Positions 7,833 through 17,097 of a stretch of DNA of 64,000 nt are shown here, piece by piece. The position numbers and the translations under genes were made by a program. Within the stretch, counting starts at the first letter, position 1. The number at the start of each line of letters is the position of its first letter. Location: positions 1 through 64,000 of the forward strand of contig NZ_SMKZ01000028.1 of NCBI RefSeq assembly GCF_004349065.1, given 5' to 3'. Under the pieces are notes generated by a model, which saw only the letters and a program-made list of their open reading frames with translations, did no database searches and was not told the DNA's origin. The stretch is from Jiangella asiatica. GTDB taxonomy: Bacteria; Actinomycetota; Actinomycetes; Jiangellales; Jiangellaceae.

Positions 7833-8450
7833 CGATCGAGGCTGCGTCGGCGACGAACGCGGAGGTGGGCGGCGGTGCGCAGGACGCAGACCGTGGTACG
7901 CGCCGCCCAAACACCGCCGTCCACGACACCAGACGAGTCAAAGCTCACACGGCAGCACGCCGCCAGCGCGGCGAGACGCACGCGAGCGGCCTCGGCGAGC
8001 AGGGCGCGCCGACGTTCGGCAGCCAATCCTCTCAATGCTGCTCAATGCCCTTGGGCCAGGGTGACAACCGGCAAGGACGCGCGAGGTCCGATCGGCGGTG
8101 GCGCGGGCGCACGTGTCTACGGCACGCAACGGTCATGGAGACCGCCTTCCACGACGAGCTGATCGCCGCGAACCCGCGCCACACCATGGGGCGTGTTACG
8201 TTGATTTTCCTTTTGGGCCAACCGGCCACGAGCTGGAGCCGAGTGAGTGTCCTCCGTCGGGTGATGCGCGACAGTCGTCCGCCAGCTGATGCGCGACAGT
8301 GGTCGCGCCTGACCGGCGACCCGGGGCCCAGTCGATCCGCTCGACGCACGCACATCGGCGTGGATGTGCTGGTTGAAGCGCTCGGCTAGCGGGCGGAAGA
8401 GAGTGCTGGTCACTGACACACCAGGGCGTGTTGAGGCTACCTTCGGGGAC
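7833..8450. other. 618-base region without a supportable gene
   Basis: Several overlapping frames are open on both strands, but none has a recognisable domain, a good start, or consistent third-position GC preference. I see no clear IS ends. It may be decayed coding DNA. Confidence 0.5.
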
Positions 8451-8858
8451 ATGACTGGACCTGGTTCCCAGCGGCCACGTGTCGTGCTCACCACGACCGT
8501 CAGTGTGGACGGCCGCGTGACCACCAGCCGGCGCGAACGGCTGCTCGACCCGGACGTATGGGAGAGGTGGCGGGCGGTGTGGCCTCCGGACGTGGAAGGG
8601 CTCATTGAGGAGCGCCGGAGTTGGATCGAGGAGCACCACGCGCCCACGGTCACTCTGGAGGGCAGCGGCACGTTCGTAGCTGACGAGGCCGTCTCCCCGC
8701 GGGTCGACGCTCACCGCCCGGACGACACACTGTTGGTCGACTACCTGCCGCGGCGGGCGTCGCGATGGTTCGTCGTGGTGGACAGTCGTGGTCGCGTGGA
8801 CTGGCAGTTCACAGGGGACGATGAGACAGCCCTGCTCGTGCTGACCCCAGATCACTGA
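8451..8858 (+). pseudogene. RibD-C-like (dihydrofolate-reductase-fold) protein, 3' truncated
   Basis: The 135-residue product begins with RPRVVLTTTVSVDGRVTT, the N-terminal strand and loop of the RibD C-terminal/DHFR-like reductases. It continues with VTLEGSGTFV and RWFVVVDSRGRVDWQF. Family members continue for roughly another 80 residues, including the second half of the NADPH-binding site. Here the frame stops just after LLVLTPDH. The following DNA does not obviously continue the fold, so the gene looks cut short and is probably inactive. Confidence 0.6.
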
Positions 8859-9117
8859 GCCTGAAGCGTTCGGCAACACGCCAGACCGGGGTGAACGCGG
8901 TGCGCTTCGAACCTACGACCACTGGTTCGTAAGGCTGCACGACAGCACCTCATACAGCCACTACCAGCAACAACAGTCCCTAGACAGCCGCACCACACGC
9001 CTGGAGCCACCCCTGTTCACTGCCTTTCGCACCACGAACGGCACCACGGAGACGCCAGCAGTGGGTACGGGGATCTCGCGCATGATGTTCTGTCAATGGT
9101 CGAAGTGATCTTGGTGC

Positions 9118-10590
9118 TCAGGTGAGCCATGCCGAGTCTGCTAGCACGGCGTCGGGAGTCACATTGGTCTCCTCGAGAGGCAGCTCGGGCCACGAGTCCG
9201 CGTCGGGGTGTCGCTCGAGATCGTCCAGTCCGAGTTCGGCATCTGCCGCGACCAGCGCATCCTGGAGTTGAGCGACGGGGACGGAGCGAAGGTCGCGTCG
9301 CGACAGGGCCGCGAGGGCGGCGGCCGTGCCCGCCGCTTGTCCTTCGGCGATACAGATCGGAATGACACGCGTCGAGGCGATGGCCTCGTGCGTGGCCGAG
9401 ATGCACTTGCCCGCCATCATGAGGCCGTCAACGTCGCGAGCGATGAGCGCCCTCAGGGGGATGCCGTATGCCCGGACGTTCGTGGAGCTGACCCAACTTC
9501 CGCTGGGCCGGTGGATGTCGATGTGGTAGCCGCCCATGGCGACGTCGTCGTCGTGGCGCGCGCCGGTGACGAGGTCGTCCGCCGTCAGCACGTGGTCGCC
9601 CATGATCCGGCGCGATTCACGGATCCCCAGCATCGGCGCGATCTCGACGAGGTAGGCCCGCTCGCAGCCGGGCACGTAGCCCCGGAAGAAGCCTATGAGC
9701 TCGGGGACCTGCTCGTAGACCCGCGCGTACGCTTCGCTGAGTGAGTCGACGTCGGTGGGGTCGAGGCCGAGGACCCGGGTCATGACCACGCTCAGCTCGT
9801 GCGGCGTCTCCCGCGTGTGCAGCTTCACCCCGACGATCCGGGTTTGCGGCACGTTCAGATCGCCGGCGCGACGTGCCCGCTCGATGACGCTGGCGAAGCC
9901 GCCGAGGACGTATGTGTCGACCGTTTCGAGCTTCTCGGCCATCTGGGCGAACAGCCGCGGGTAGGGCGCGAGCCACTCGCGGTACTTGAACGCGGGGTCC
10001 TGACAGGCCTTGCGGAAGGCGTCGTTTTCGATGCCGCCGAGGCGGAACACCAGGGTCGGCGACTGCACCAGCCCGTCACTCGTGCGGCCCTTCTCCCAGG
10101 CCACTCCCCCGCGCGCCGCGACGTCGCCGTCGCCCGAGCAGTCGATCACGACGCGCCCGGTGATGGTCTCGCGGCCGGACTTGGACTCGATGACGACGCC
10201 GGTGATTCGGTCGTTGGACCTGACAGTGTCGACGAACACGGCGTGCATGAGGACTGTTACCCCGGCCTCGCGCAGCAGCCGCAGGGCCAGGATCTTCCAA
10301 TAGTGCGAGTGGACGGCGGCGAGCGAGCCGCACTTCGGGTCGAGCGTGATCGGGGAGGCGTGCCCGGCGCCGGCCAGCGTCTCGACGAACTCGCCGGCCA
10401 GGCCGCGGACGACCCGCCGGTAGCTCTGATCGTGGAATCCGAGCCACGGCAGCGTCGCCGACACCCCGCCGACGAAGCCGGCTCGTTCGATCAGGAGCGT
10501 CCGTGCTCCTGTTCGGCCGGCCGAGAGTGCGGCGGCGATCCCCGCCGCGCCGCCGCCGACCACGACGACGTCCCATTCATTGCTGTGCAT
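9118..10590 (-). CDS. FAD-dependent oxidoreductase (PF12831-like), first of a pair
   Basis: The 490-residue protein starts MHSNEWDVVVVGGGAAGIAA, a Rossmann GxGxxG motif for FAD, followed by LLIERAGFVGG. A second conserved segment, VVIDCSGDGDVAARGG, is typical of the FAD_oxidored family. The C-terminal part contains DGLMMAGKCISATHEA and RVIPICIAEGQAAG, which close the FAD site. No signal peptide is seen. It ends cluster A, 14 bases after a second family member of different sequence. Such enzymes occur in sugar and sugar-acid loci, but the substrate is not known. Confidence 0.88.
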   Translation of the reverse strand: MHSNEWDVVVVGGGAAGIAAALSAGRTGARTLLIERAGFVGGVSATLPWLGFHDQSYRRVVRGLAGEFVETLAGAGHASPITLDPKCGSLAAVHSHYWKILALRLLREAGVTVLMHAVFVDTVRSNDRITGVVIESKSGRETITGRVVIDCSGDGDVAARGGVAWEKGRTSDGLVQSPTLVFRLGGIENDAFRKACQDPAFKYREWLAPYPRLFAQMAEKLETVDTYVLGGFASVIERARRAGDLNVPQTRIVGVKLHTRETPHELSVVMTRVLGLDPTDVDSLSEAYARVYEQVPELIGFFRGYVPGCERAYLVEIAPMLGIRESRRIMGDHVLTADDLVTGARHDDDVAMGGYHIDIHRPSGSWVSSTNVRAYGIPLRALIARDVDGLMMAGKCISATHEAIASTRVIPICIAEGQAAGTAAALAALSRRDLRSVPVAQLQDALVAADAELGLDDLERHPDADSWPELPLEETNVTPDAVLADSAWLT

Positions 10591-10604
10591 CGACCAACCT
10601 CGCC

Positions 10605-12242
10605 TCAGTATGCGGCCACGCGAGGCCAGGCAAGTTCGACTCCGCGTGCGATGAGCGTGTTCTGGAACTCCGTGAGACGTGCCGGCGATTCTCGAACCCC
10701 GACGGGGTCCGCACCCGTCGCGACGCAGAAGGCCGCGAGTGCGCCGGCCGCCTCGCCGACGTTCCATTCCACCGGGTGGACGCGGTAACAGCCGTTCGTG
10801 ATGTGCGTCGTCCCGATGTTCTTGGCAGCGGCGACGAGGTTGTCCGCGTCCGGCGACAGCAGCGCGCCCAGCGGGATCTGGAACGGCCAGGCGGCGTCAT
10901 ACTTGCGCTCGCCGCCATGCGTCGACGGATGCAGGTCGATCTTGTAGCTTCCGACGCCGACGCTGTCCTCGTACTCCCGCGCGCCGGCCGTCCCTCGCAC
11001 CGACGCCGCGATGTCGTTCTGCGTGATGGTCTCGAGCGCGCGGAGTCGCCGGCCCTCGCGGATGTAGGGCGCCATGGCCAGGCCGTCCGAGGTGCCGGTC
11101 ACGTCACCGCGCAGGCGCAGCCCCGGAAACCCGGTGCCGCCGTCGGCGCGCGGCGCCTCGGTCTGCAGCCAGTAGAGGAAGCTGAGGCTGAGCTGCCGCG
11201 CTCCCTCCAAGTGTTCGGCCGCGGCCTCGGGCTCCACGTCGACGATCGAGCCGGCGATGTAGTCGTTCGCGGAGCAGTTGATCAGGGTGATGTCGCTGGG
11301 CGGCGCCGGGTCGAAGTTCCCGCGCGCCACGAGTCTGCGGAAGCGCCAGATGTCCTCGATCGGGCTGTAGTCGCCGTTGTCGCCGAACCGGCCCTGATGA
11401 CTGGCCGAGACGATGACCGCCGGGTCCGTGGCCGGGTCGGGGTTGGGCCGGAGTACGCGGCGCGCGCGTTCGGCCGGGTCAGCCGACGGCGCCGGCCAGC
11501 CGATCTGGGGCGCGGGACGTACGCGGGCGTCCGCCGCCGTCCACCGATCGTACTGGGCGGGCCGGTCGATCACGTGGTTCTCACCGGCGACGTGATCCAT
11601 GGCGAAGCAGACGGTGAACCCCTGCATCATCTGCGGGTCTCCCACATCGGGGGCATCGGGCTCGCCGGTTTCAGCGGCGGACTCGGTGCCGGTGACGTAC
11701 GCGACCCCGGCCAGCGCGAGCAGCTCACCCGTTTCGGTCGCGTCGAGGACGTAGCTCCCGGTGAACCACTCCTCCGACCCGTCGGCGGACTGGAACCCGA
11801 CGGCGCTGATCCGGCTCCTGTCGCGGCGGACCTGCTGTGGCATGAGCCCGGTGCGGACGGCCAGCCGACCCGACCGCTGGTGCGGCGCGAGCATCGCGTG
11901 CAGGACGGCGAGCGCGACTCTGGGCTCGTGGCACAACGCGCTCACCGCGCCGTTCCCCGGGTTCAGGTGCAACGCCGACCGGGCGGACTCGGACAACGGG
12001 TACCAGGTGCGGTAGTGCCGGCGGACCTCGTCGCGGAAGCGCCGGTAGCTCGCGGTCGCGCCGAACTGTTCGATCCACGGGTGCTCGTCCGGCGGCACCG
12101 CCTGCGAGGTGAACTGGCCGCCGATCCAGCGAGTCGCCTCGGTGAGGATGACCGTGGCCCCGGCGTCAGCGGCGGCGAGCGCGGCGGCGACGCCACCCAC
12201 ACCACCACCCACGACCAGCACGTCGGCCTCGGCCAGCGTCAT
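10605..12242 (-). CDS. FAD-dependent oxidoreductase (PF12831-like), second of a pair
   Basis: This 545-residue protein has an N-terminal ADVLVVGGGVGGVAAALAAA Rossmann motif, then RWIGGQFTSQAVPPDEH, and a later VLDATETGELLALAGV. The C-terminal half includes DNLVAAAKNIGTTHITNGCYR-type text ending the FAD site. It is only distantly similar to its neighbour, so the pair may be a heterodimer or two steps of one pathway. The start at 12242 overlaps the aldolase stop by four bases (ATGA-type coupling). No signal peptide is seen. Confidence 0.87.
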   Translation of the reverse strand: MTLAEADVLVVGGGVGGVAAALAAADAGATVILTEATRWIGGQFTSQAVPPDEHPWIEQFGATASYRRFRDEVRRHYRTWYPLSESARSALHLNPGNGAVSALCHEPRVALAVLHAMLAPHQRSGRLAVRTGLMPQQVRRDRSRISAVGFQSADGSEEWFTGSYVLDATETGELLALAGVAYVTGTESAAETGEPDAPDVGDPQMMQGFTVCFAMDHVAGENHVIDRPAQYDRWTAADARVRPAPQIGWPAPSADPAERARRVLRPNPDPATDPAVIVSASHQGRFGDNGDYSPIEDIWRFRRLVARGNFDPAPPSDITLINCSANDYIAGSIVDVEPEAAAEHLEGARQLSLSFLYWLQTEAPRADGGTGFPGLRLRGDVTGTSDGLAMAPYIREGRRLRALETITQNDIAASVRGTAGAREYEDSVGVGSYKIDLHPSTHGGERKYDAAWPFQIPLGALLSPDADNLVAAAKNIGTTHITNGCYRVHPVEWNVGEAAGALAAFCVATGADPVGVRESPARLTEFQNTLIARGVELAWPRVAAY

Positions 12243-13168
12243 GCCGGCGCCCCGAGCAGGCCGAGCGTCGTCAGGACGCGGCGGACCTCGTCCGACCCGC
12301 CGGCATCGAGCGGGGGAAGTGCTGCCCCCGCGGTGCCACCGGTGATCCCGAGCTCGGCCAGCGCCGACTTGAGCGAGGTCAGCCAGAACCCGGACCGGTA
12401 GAGCGTGCACACCTCGTCCAGCCGGGCCTGCAGGGTGCTGACCTGGGCGCCGTCACCGCTCAGGCCGGCCCGCACGAGTGCGGTGGCCAGGTCGGGGACG
12501 ACGTTGGCGATGCCGGGCACCGCGCCGTCCGCCCCGGCGAGGAGGCTGCGCCCGATGAGCGCCTCGGCGCCCTGGAACACCCGCAGCCCGGCGGCGCGGG
12601 CAGTCTGCGCCAGCGCGGAGTAGATGTCCCAGTTCCCCGACGACTCCTTCAGCGCCACGACCGCATCGATCGCGGCGAGCTCACGCAGCGCCCGGGGTGT
12701 GATCGGGTGGTGCGTCAGGTGCGGGATGTTGTAGACGACGAGCGGCAGGCTCGTGGCCGCGGCGATCGCCGTGGCGTGGCGGATCACGGCGCCGTCGGTC
12801 TCGGCGTCGAAGTACATGGGCGCCATCACGACGAGCGCGTCCACCCCGAGCTGCTCGTACTCCGCCGCCGCGCGGACGGCTCGCTCGGTGCTCGTCTCGC
12901 CGACACCTGCCAGCACCGGGACGGCCCCGGCCACCGCGTCGACGTAGGCCCGGGTGATCGCCCTGGCGACGTCCGGCTCGAGCGTCGGGCCCTCGCCGCA
13001 GGACCCGAGCACGAAGACACCGCCGGCGCCGCCGCCGATGACATGGGCCGCGAGGCGTTCCACGGCGGCGACGTCGGCCCGGTGCGCGTCGGTGAGCGGC
13101 GAGACGACCGGGGGGATCATCCCCGACAGGTGCGCGTTCATGATGCCCTTCTGAGCGTTGCCGGTCAT
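12239..13168 (-). CDS. Dihydrodipicolinate synthase/N-acetylneuraminate lyase family aldolase
   Basis: The 309-residue protein is a class I (beta/alpha)8 lyase of the DapA/NanA family. It has the GSCGEGPTL version of the GTTGE pyruvate-carboxylate loop, the VVYNIPHLTHH segment with the catalytic tyrosine, and VALKESSGN with the Schiff-base lysine. Family members cleave or form 2-keto acids with pyruvate as one partner (sialic acid, 2-keto-3-deoxy sugar acids). Being catabolic-operon encoded, it is unlikely to be lysine biosynthetic. ATG at 13168 overlaps the permease stop. Confidence 0.88.
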   Translation of the reverse strand: MTGNAQKGIMNAHLSGMIPPVVSPLTDAHRADVAAVERLAAHVIGGGAGGVFVLGSCGEGPTLEPDVARAITRAYVDAVAGAVPVLAGVGETSTERAVRAAAEYEQLGVDALVVMAPMYFDAETDGAVIRHATAIAAATSLPLVVYNIPHLTHHPITPRALRELAAIDAVVALKESSGNWDIYSALAQTARAAGLRVFQGAEALIGRSLLAGADGAVPGIANVVPDLATALVRAGLSGDGAQVSTLQARLDEVCTLYRSGFWLTSLKSALAELGITGGTAGAALPPLDAGGSDEVRRVLTTLGLLGAPA

Positions 13169-14052
13169 GCCTTCACCGCGCCGGCGGTGAGGCTTCCGAT
13201 GAACTGCCGCTGCATGACGAGCAGGCAGAGGATGAGCGGCACGATCGAGATGACCGTGCCTGCGGTGATCGCTCCCCATGGAGAGGTTTCGACGATCCCG
13301 AAGTTCAGCTGCGAGTGCAGGAAGGCCAGCCCGATCGGCATCGTGAACTGGTCGGAGTTCGTGAGCATGACCAGCGGCAGCAGGTAGGCGTTCCACGCGT
13401 TCAGGAACAGCAGCAGGCCGGCCGCGCCGAGCCCCGGGCGGACCAGGGGAACCGCGACGGTCCAGAACAACCGGAACTCGCCGCTGCCGTCCAGCCTGGC
13501 CGCGTCGAACAGCTCCTCGGGAAGCTGGGAGAAGTACTGCCGCAACAGGAAGAGCACCAGCGCGTTGGCGGCGAGTGGCAGGATGACCGCGGCCCAGGTG
13601 TTGAGCAGGCCGAACTGCCGCATGATGGTGAACTGTGGCAGCACCAGGGCGTACTCGGGAATCGCCAGGCTGGCCAGGACCATGCCGAACAGCACCGACC
13701 GCCCGCGGAACCGGTAGCGGGCAAAGCCGAACCCGGCGAGCGCGGCCACGCTCACACCAAGCAGTGTCGTCAGCAAGGCGATGCCGAACGTGTTGAGCAG
13801 CCAGCGCGGGATCTGGGTGTCGAAGGCGGCGATGTAGTTCTCGAACGTCACGCTCGACGGGATCAACGCGACCTCGCCGAGCCGCGTGCTCGGCTTGAGT
13901 GAGGAGATGAGCAGCCAGTACAGCGGGAAGGCAGCCACCACCACGATGAGCCCGACGACGGCGCCTCGCCCCAGCCGTTGCGCGATCGGTTTGTGTTTTC
14001 TCCCGCTGCGCGTGACCTCGCGGCCGGCTACCCGTTTACGCACGGTCATCAC
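13165..14052 (-). CDS. Carbohydrate ABC transporter permease, MalG type (cluster A)
   Basis: The 295-residue inner-membrane protein has six predicted hydrophobic segments. It has the cytoplasmic EAA loop FDAARLDGSGEFRLFWTVAV before PLVRPGLG, which contacts the ATPase. The family signature of sugar (CUT1) permeases is clear. It overlaps the preceding MalF-type gene by 17 bases and the aldolase by four. GTG at 14052 or ATG at 14049 could be the start. No ATPase gene is nearby, so a shared MsmX-like ATPase is expected. Confidence 0.9.
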   Translation of the reverse strand: MMTVRKRVAGREVTRSGRKHKPIAQRLGRGAVVGLIVVVAAFPLYWLLISSLKPSTRLGEVALIPSSVTFENYIAAFDTQIPRWLLNTFGIALLTTLLGVSVAALAGFGFARYRFRGRSVLFGMVLASLAIPEYALVLPQFTIMRQFGLLNTWAAVILPLAANALVLFLLRQYFSQLPEELFDAARLDGSGEFRLFWTVAVPLVRPGLGAAGLLLFLNAWNAYLLPLVMLTNSDQFTMPIGLAFLHSQLNFGIVETSPWGAITAGTVISIVPLILCLLVMQRQFIGSLTAGAVKA

Positions 14053-14929
14053 TCCTCAGCAGGCGGCTCGCGACGGCAGTGCTGACGATGATCGCGGCCG
14101 CCAGGAGCACGGAGGCGGCAGCGCCCTTGCCGAGGTCGAACTGCTCGAACGAGGCGCCGAAGATGTACATGACGGCGGTGAGCGTCGACCTGGCCGGTCC
14201 GCCGTCGGTGAGCACCTGGACCTCCGCGAACAGCTCCCACGCCGCGATGCTCGAGGCGACGAGGACGAACAGGGTGACCGGCTTCAGCAGCGGGAACGTC
14301 ACGTGCCGGAAGCGCTGCCAGGCGCCGGCGCCGTCGAGCTGGGCCGCCTCGTAGTACTCGTCCGGGATCGACTGCAGACCGGCGTAGAGAATGACCGCGT
14401 AGTAGCCCAGCACGCGCCAGATGCGCAGCGCGATGATCGACCAGGGCGCGAGGTCGGCGTCGGTGAGGAACGGGACCGGGCCGACGCCGACCAGGTCTAG
14501 TACGTTGTTCACGAACCCGACCCGTTCGTTGTAGAGCAGGTCGAAGACGAGCGCGACGGCGATCAACGACATGGTGATCGGGGCGAAGATCACCACCTGC
14601 ACGAGGTTCGCCGTGCGCCGCCGCAGCTGCTTGAGCAGCACGGCGACGAACAGGCACAACGGGAGCAGGGCCAGGAGGAACCCGACGAGCATGTAGAGCG
14701 TGTTGCCCATGGCCTTCCCGAACAGTGGGTCGTCCAGGACGGTCGCGAACTTGTCGAATCCGGCGAACTCCGGTGGCTGCCCAAGAGGCCAGTCCAGGAA
14801 CGAGATGCCGAGCGCCAGCAGCACCGACCCGGCGCCGAACGGGACGAACAGCACGAAGAACGGCGCGATGAACAGGTACGGCGCCGAGGCCGGGTACTTG
14901 CGGGCCGAGCGACGGGCGGTTGCGCTCAC
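14036..14929 (-). CDS. Carbohydrate ABC transporter permease, MalF type (cluster A)
   Basis: This 297-residue CUT1 permease has six hydrophobic segments and the EAA loop YYEAAQLDGAGAWQRFRHVT followed by FPLLKPVTL. The GTG start at 14929 overlaps the binding-protein stop by four bases (GTGA). It forms the membrane channel with the MalG-type partner just downstream. Confidence 0.9.
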   Translation of the reverse strand: MSATARRSARKYPASAPYLFIAPFFVLFVPFGAGSVLLALGISFLDWPLGQPPEFAGFDKFATVLDDPLFGKAMGNTLYMLVGFLLALLPLCLFVAVLLKQLRRRTANLVQVVIFAPITMSLIAVALVFDLLYNERVGFVNNVLDLVGVGPVPFLTDADLAPWSIIALRIWRVLGYYAVILYAGLQSIPDEYYEAAQLDGAGAWQRFRHVTFPLLKPVTLFVLVASSIAAWELFAEVQVLTDGGPARSTLTAVMYIFGASFEQFDLGKGAAASVLLAAAIIVSTAVASRLLRSDDRA

Positions 14930-16191
14930 AGCGCGCTGAGCTCCGCGACGATCTGCTCCACGGCCTCTGCGGGCGTGAGGTCGCCGGCGTAGGCCTGGTC
15001 GACGGCCGCGGTGATCGCCGCCTCGGTCTCGGGCCAGTGGAAGAAGTGGAATGCCGGGTAGGGCACGGACGCGAGGTCGTGGCGGACGTTCTGGCCGCCG
15101 AAGTACGGGTCCTCGATGTCGAGGTCGATCTCCTCCGCGGCCCGCCGGTAGGAGACGAGGCCCAGGGTGTCGGCCTGCGCCTGAAGGCCCTCGGGTGTGA
15201 GCCACCACATGATGAAGTCGCGCGCTCCCTGGGGGTTGTCGGCGCCGTCGAGGCCGGCGTAGAGGCTGCCGCCGAAGACGCCGGTGCGCTGCTCGTCGCT
15301 CTCGGCCCAGGTCGGCCAGGTCACCAGCTGCCACTGGCCGGACTGCTCGGGCACGTTCTCCTGCAGGCTGGTGCTGCCGACGCCGAAGTTCATGGTCCAG
15401 CCGACGATCTCCTGGTTGCGGATGGCGTCCCAGTAGGTCGCGTCGGTCCAGACCCCGTGGTAGACGAGGCCCTCCTGGTCGAGGCCGACCATGAACTCCA
15501 GCGTCTGCGTCGCGAGGTCCTCGTCGACGGCCAGTTCGCCGTCCTCGTCCCACCAGGTGCCGCCGCGCGAGTTGAAGAACGCGTTGAACATGTTGGCGCC
15601 GTTGGTGCCCGGCGGCTGCACGAACAGGTATTGCTTCCCGCCGGACGCCGTCTGGAGCTCGCGCGCGACGGCGACCACGTCGTCCCACGTCGGGTTGTCG
15701 GGGATGGCGAGGCCGTGCTCGGCGAGGGCTTCCTGGTTCACCCAGAGGCCCATGTTGCCCGGTCCCATGGTGAACGAGTTGATCTCGCCGTTGCCGCCGA
15801 CCAGGATGCCGTCGGCGAAGTCGTCCTCCATCGGCCCAAGCTCCTCGGACAGGTCCAGGAACTGGCCGGTGGCGAACAGCCCGCCTGATTCGCGCAGCGG
15901 GACCTGGACGACGTCGGGAAGGTCGTCGCCGCCCTGCAGGGCGACGACGAGGCGCTGGGTCACGTCGGCGATCGGGACCTCCACGATCTCGACGTCGTAC
16001 TGCGGGAACGCGGCGGTGAAGCCGTCCTCGATGACCGGGGGCGCGGAGCTGGAGAAGACCCAGATCTCCAGTTCGTCGGCGCTCTCCTCGTCACCGGTCG
16101 ACCCGGCGTCGTCGGAACCGCACGCGGTCAGGACGACGGCGACCGCGGTGACGCCGCACACGACGGCCTTACGTTTCCAGGCGCGGTTCAT
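14926..16191 (-). CDS. Extracellular sugar-binding lipoprotein (cluster A)
   Basis: The 421-residue protein has a signal peptide with lipobox LTAC near residue 24, then a Ser/Asp/Glu-rich linker (GSDDAGSTGDEESADE). The mature part starts LEIWVFSSSAPPVIEDGF, typical of family 1 solute-binding proteins. The ligand is unknown, but the neighbouring rhamnosidase-like and Asp-box proteins suggest a plant- or host-derived oligosaccharide or sugar acid. It is the first transport gene after the GntR regulator, 46 bases downstream of it. Confidence 0.92.
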   Translation of the reverse strand: MNRAWKRKAVVCGVTAVAVVLTACGSDDAGSTGDEESADELEIWVFSSSAPPVIEDGFTAAFPQYDVEIVEVPIADVTQRLVVALQGGDDLPDVVQVPLRESGGLFATGQFLDLSEELGPMEDDFADGILVGGNGEINSFTMGPGNMGLWVNQEALAEHGLAIPDNPTWDDVVAVARELQTASGGKQYLFVQPPGTNGANMFNAFFNSRGGTWWDEDGELAVDEDLATQTLEFMVGLDQEGLVYHGVWTDATYWDAIRNQEIVGWTMNFGVGSTSLQENVPEQSGQWQLVTWPTWAESDEQRTGVFGGSLYAGLDGADNPQGARDFIMWWLTPEGLQAQADTLGLVSYRRAAEEIDLDIEDPYFGGQNVRHDLASVPYPAFHFFHWPETEAAITAAVDQAYAGDLTPAEAVEQIVAELSAL

Positions 16192-16237
16192 CGCTCCTCC
16201 TTGAGCTGAGAATCAGAATCGAGTGGGCGCGGCGGTT

Positions 16238-16897
16238 CTAGAGCCGCGTGCGGATGTTCTCGAAGTGGCGGCACATCGCCTCGACCTCGCCGCTCTGCGC
16301 GGCGACCGCATCGACGATGTCCAGGTGCATCCGGGCGAGCTCCGCCGGCGTGGACGGTTGAGCGACCGTCGCGCGATGCAGCCGGTTGAACATCTCCCAG
16401 AACAGATCGATCACCTGGCTGACGAGTGGGTTGTCCAGGGGTTCGTACAGGCGGCGGTGGAACCGCCGGTCCAGGGCCGCGTGCTCGTCGGGCGTGCAGC
16501 CCTCGGCGCCCATGGCCGTCGCGATGCCCCGCAGCTCTTCGACGTCGCGACGGCGGATCCACTCTGACGCGCGGGCGATGAGCCCCTCCTCGAGGGCGGC
16601 GCGGAGCTCGAGAAGATTCAGCAGGTCGCGCCCCTCGACCTGGAAGGCGTACGGCAGGTTCTCGAGGATCGGCGCGAACGAAAAGGGTTCGACGTAGGTT
16701 CCGCCACCGTGGCGTGTGCGCACGACACCGACGGTTTCGAGGCCCTTGATCGCCTCACGCAGCGACAGCCGGCCGACGCCGAATACCTCGGCCAGTTCGG
16801 CCTCGGGAGGCAGCTGATCGCCGGCGCGCAGTCCGTGCTCGGCGATGTAGGCACGCAGCTTGAGCTGGGTTTCGCGGTACTTGGGCAGTGCGGACAT
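16238..16897 (-). CDS. GntR regulator, FadR (FCD) subfamily
   Basis: The 219-residue protein has an N-terminal winged helix (GDQLPPEAELAEVFGVGRLS then LREAIKGLETVGVVRTRHGG). An all-helical FCD domain follows with the metal-binding pattern LELRAALEEGLIARA, DRRFHRRLYEPLDNPLV and a late H in ARMHLDIVDAV. It probably senses a sugar acid or related intermediate. Start 16897 (MSALPKYRE) is preferred over 16927. It heads the cluster A operon and is divergent from a secreted Asp-box gene. Confidence 0.9.
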   Translation of the reverse strand: MSALPKYRETQLKLRAYIAEHGLRAGDQLPPEAELAEVFGVGRLSLREAIKGLETVGVVRTRHGGGTYVEPFSFAPILENLPYAFQVEGRDLLNLLELRAALEEGLIARASEWIRRRDVEELRGIATAMGAEGCTPDEHAALDRRFHRRLYEPLDNPLVSQVIDLFWEMFNRLHRATVAQPSTPAELARMHLDIVDAVAAQSGEVEAMCRHFENIRTRL

Positions 16898-16939
16898 GAC
16901 GCGCCTTCGGTCTTGTGACGGGACCACTGAAGACTAGGG

Positions 16940-16990
16940 CAAGTGCTCTGATGAATCAACCCCTTCAGCTGTATTGATCAGATGACTCTT
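16940..16990. promoter_or_regulatory. Divergent control region with TCTGATGAATC operator candidate
   Basis: TCTGATGAATC (16947-16957) occurs identically at 22164-22174 in the next divergent promoter region of the cluster. A related inverted ATCAGATGA is seen at 16977-16985. Placement between the GntR gene and the Asp-box gene makes it a candidate GntR site. Confidence 0.5.
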
Positions 16991-17097
16991 GCGTTCATAT
17001 GATGTCTGCGCCCTATGAGCGCTCGATCCAACGACGAATCGGCCCCGAGACGCGGTGAACGTCGCCGGCGTACGGCGGGGCTCAGAAGGGATTCCTC

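Noticed and set aside
8041-8400. A possible transposase remnant on the minus strand
   Set aside because: A phrase resembling an integrase (LAERFNQHIHADV) appears, but no second motif or end repeat supports it.
12239-13168. Calling the aldolase dapA of lysine synthesis
   Set aside because: It is embedded in a sugar-uptake operon with no other lysine genes; the family is multifunctional.
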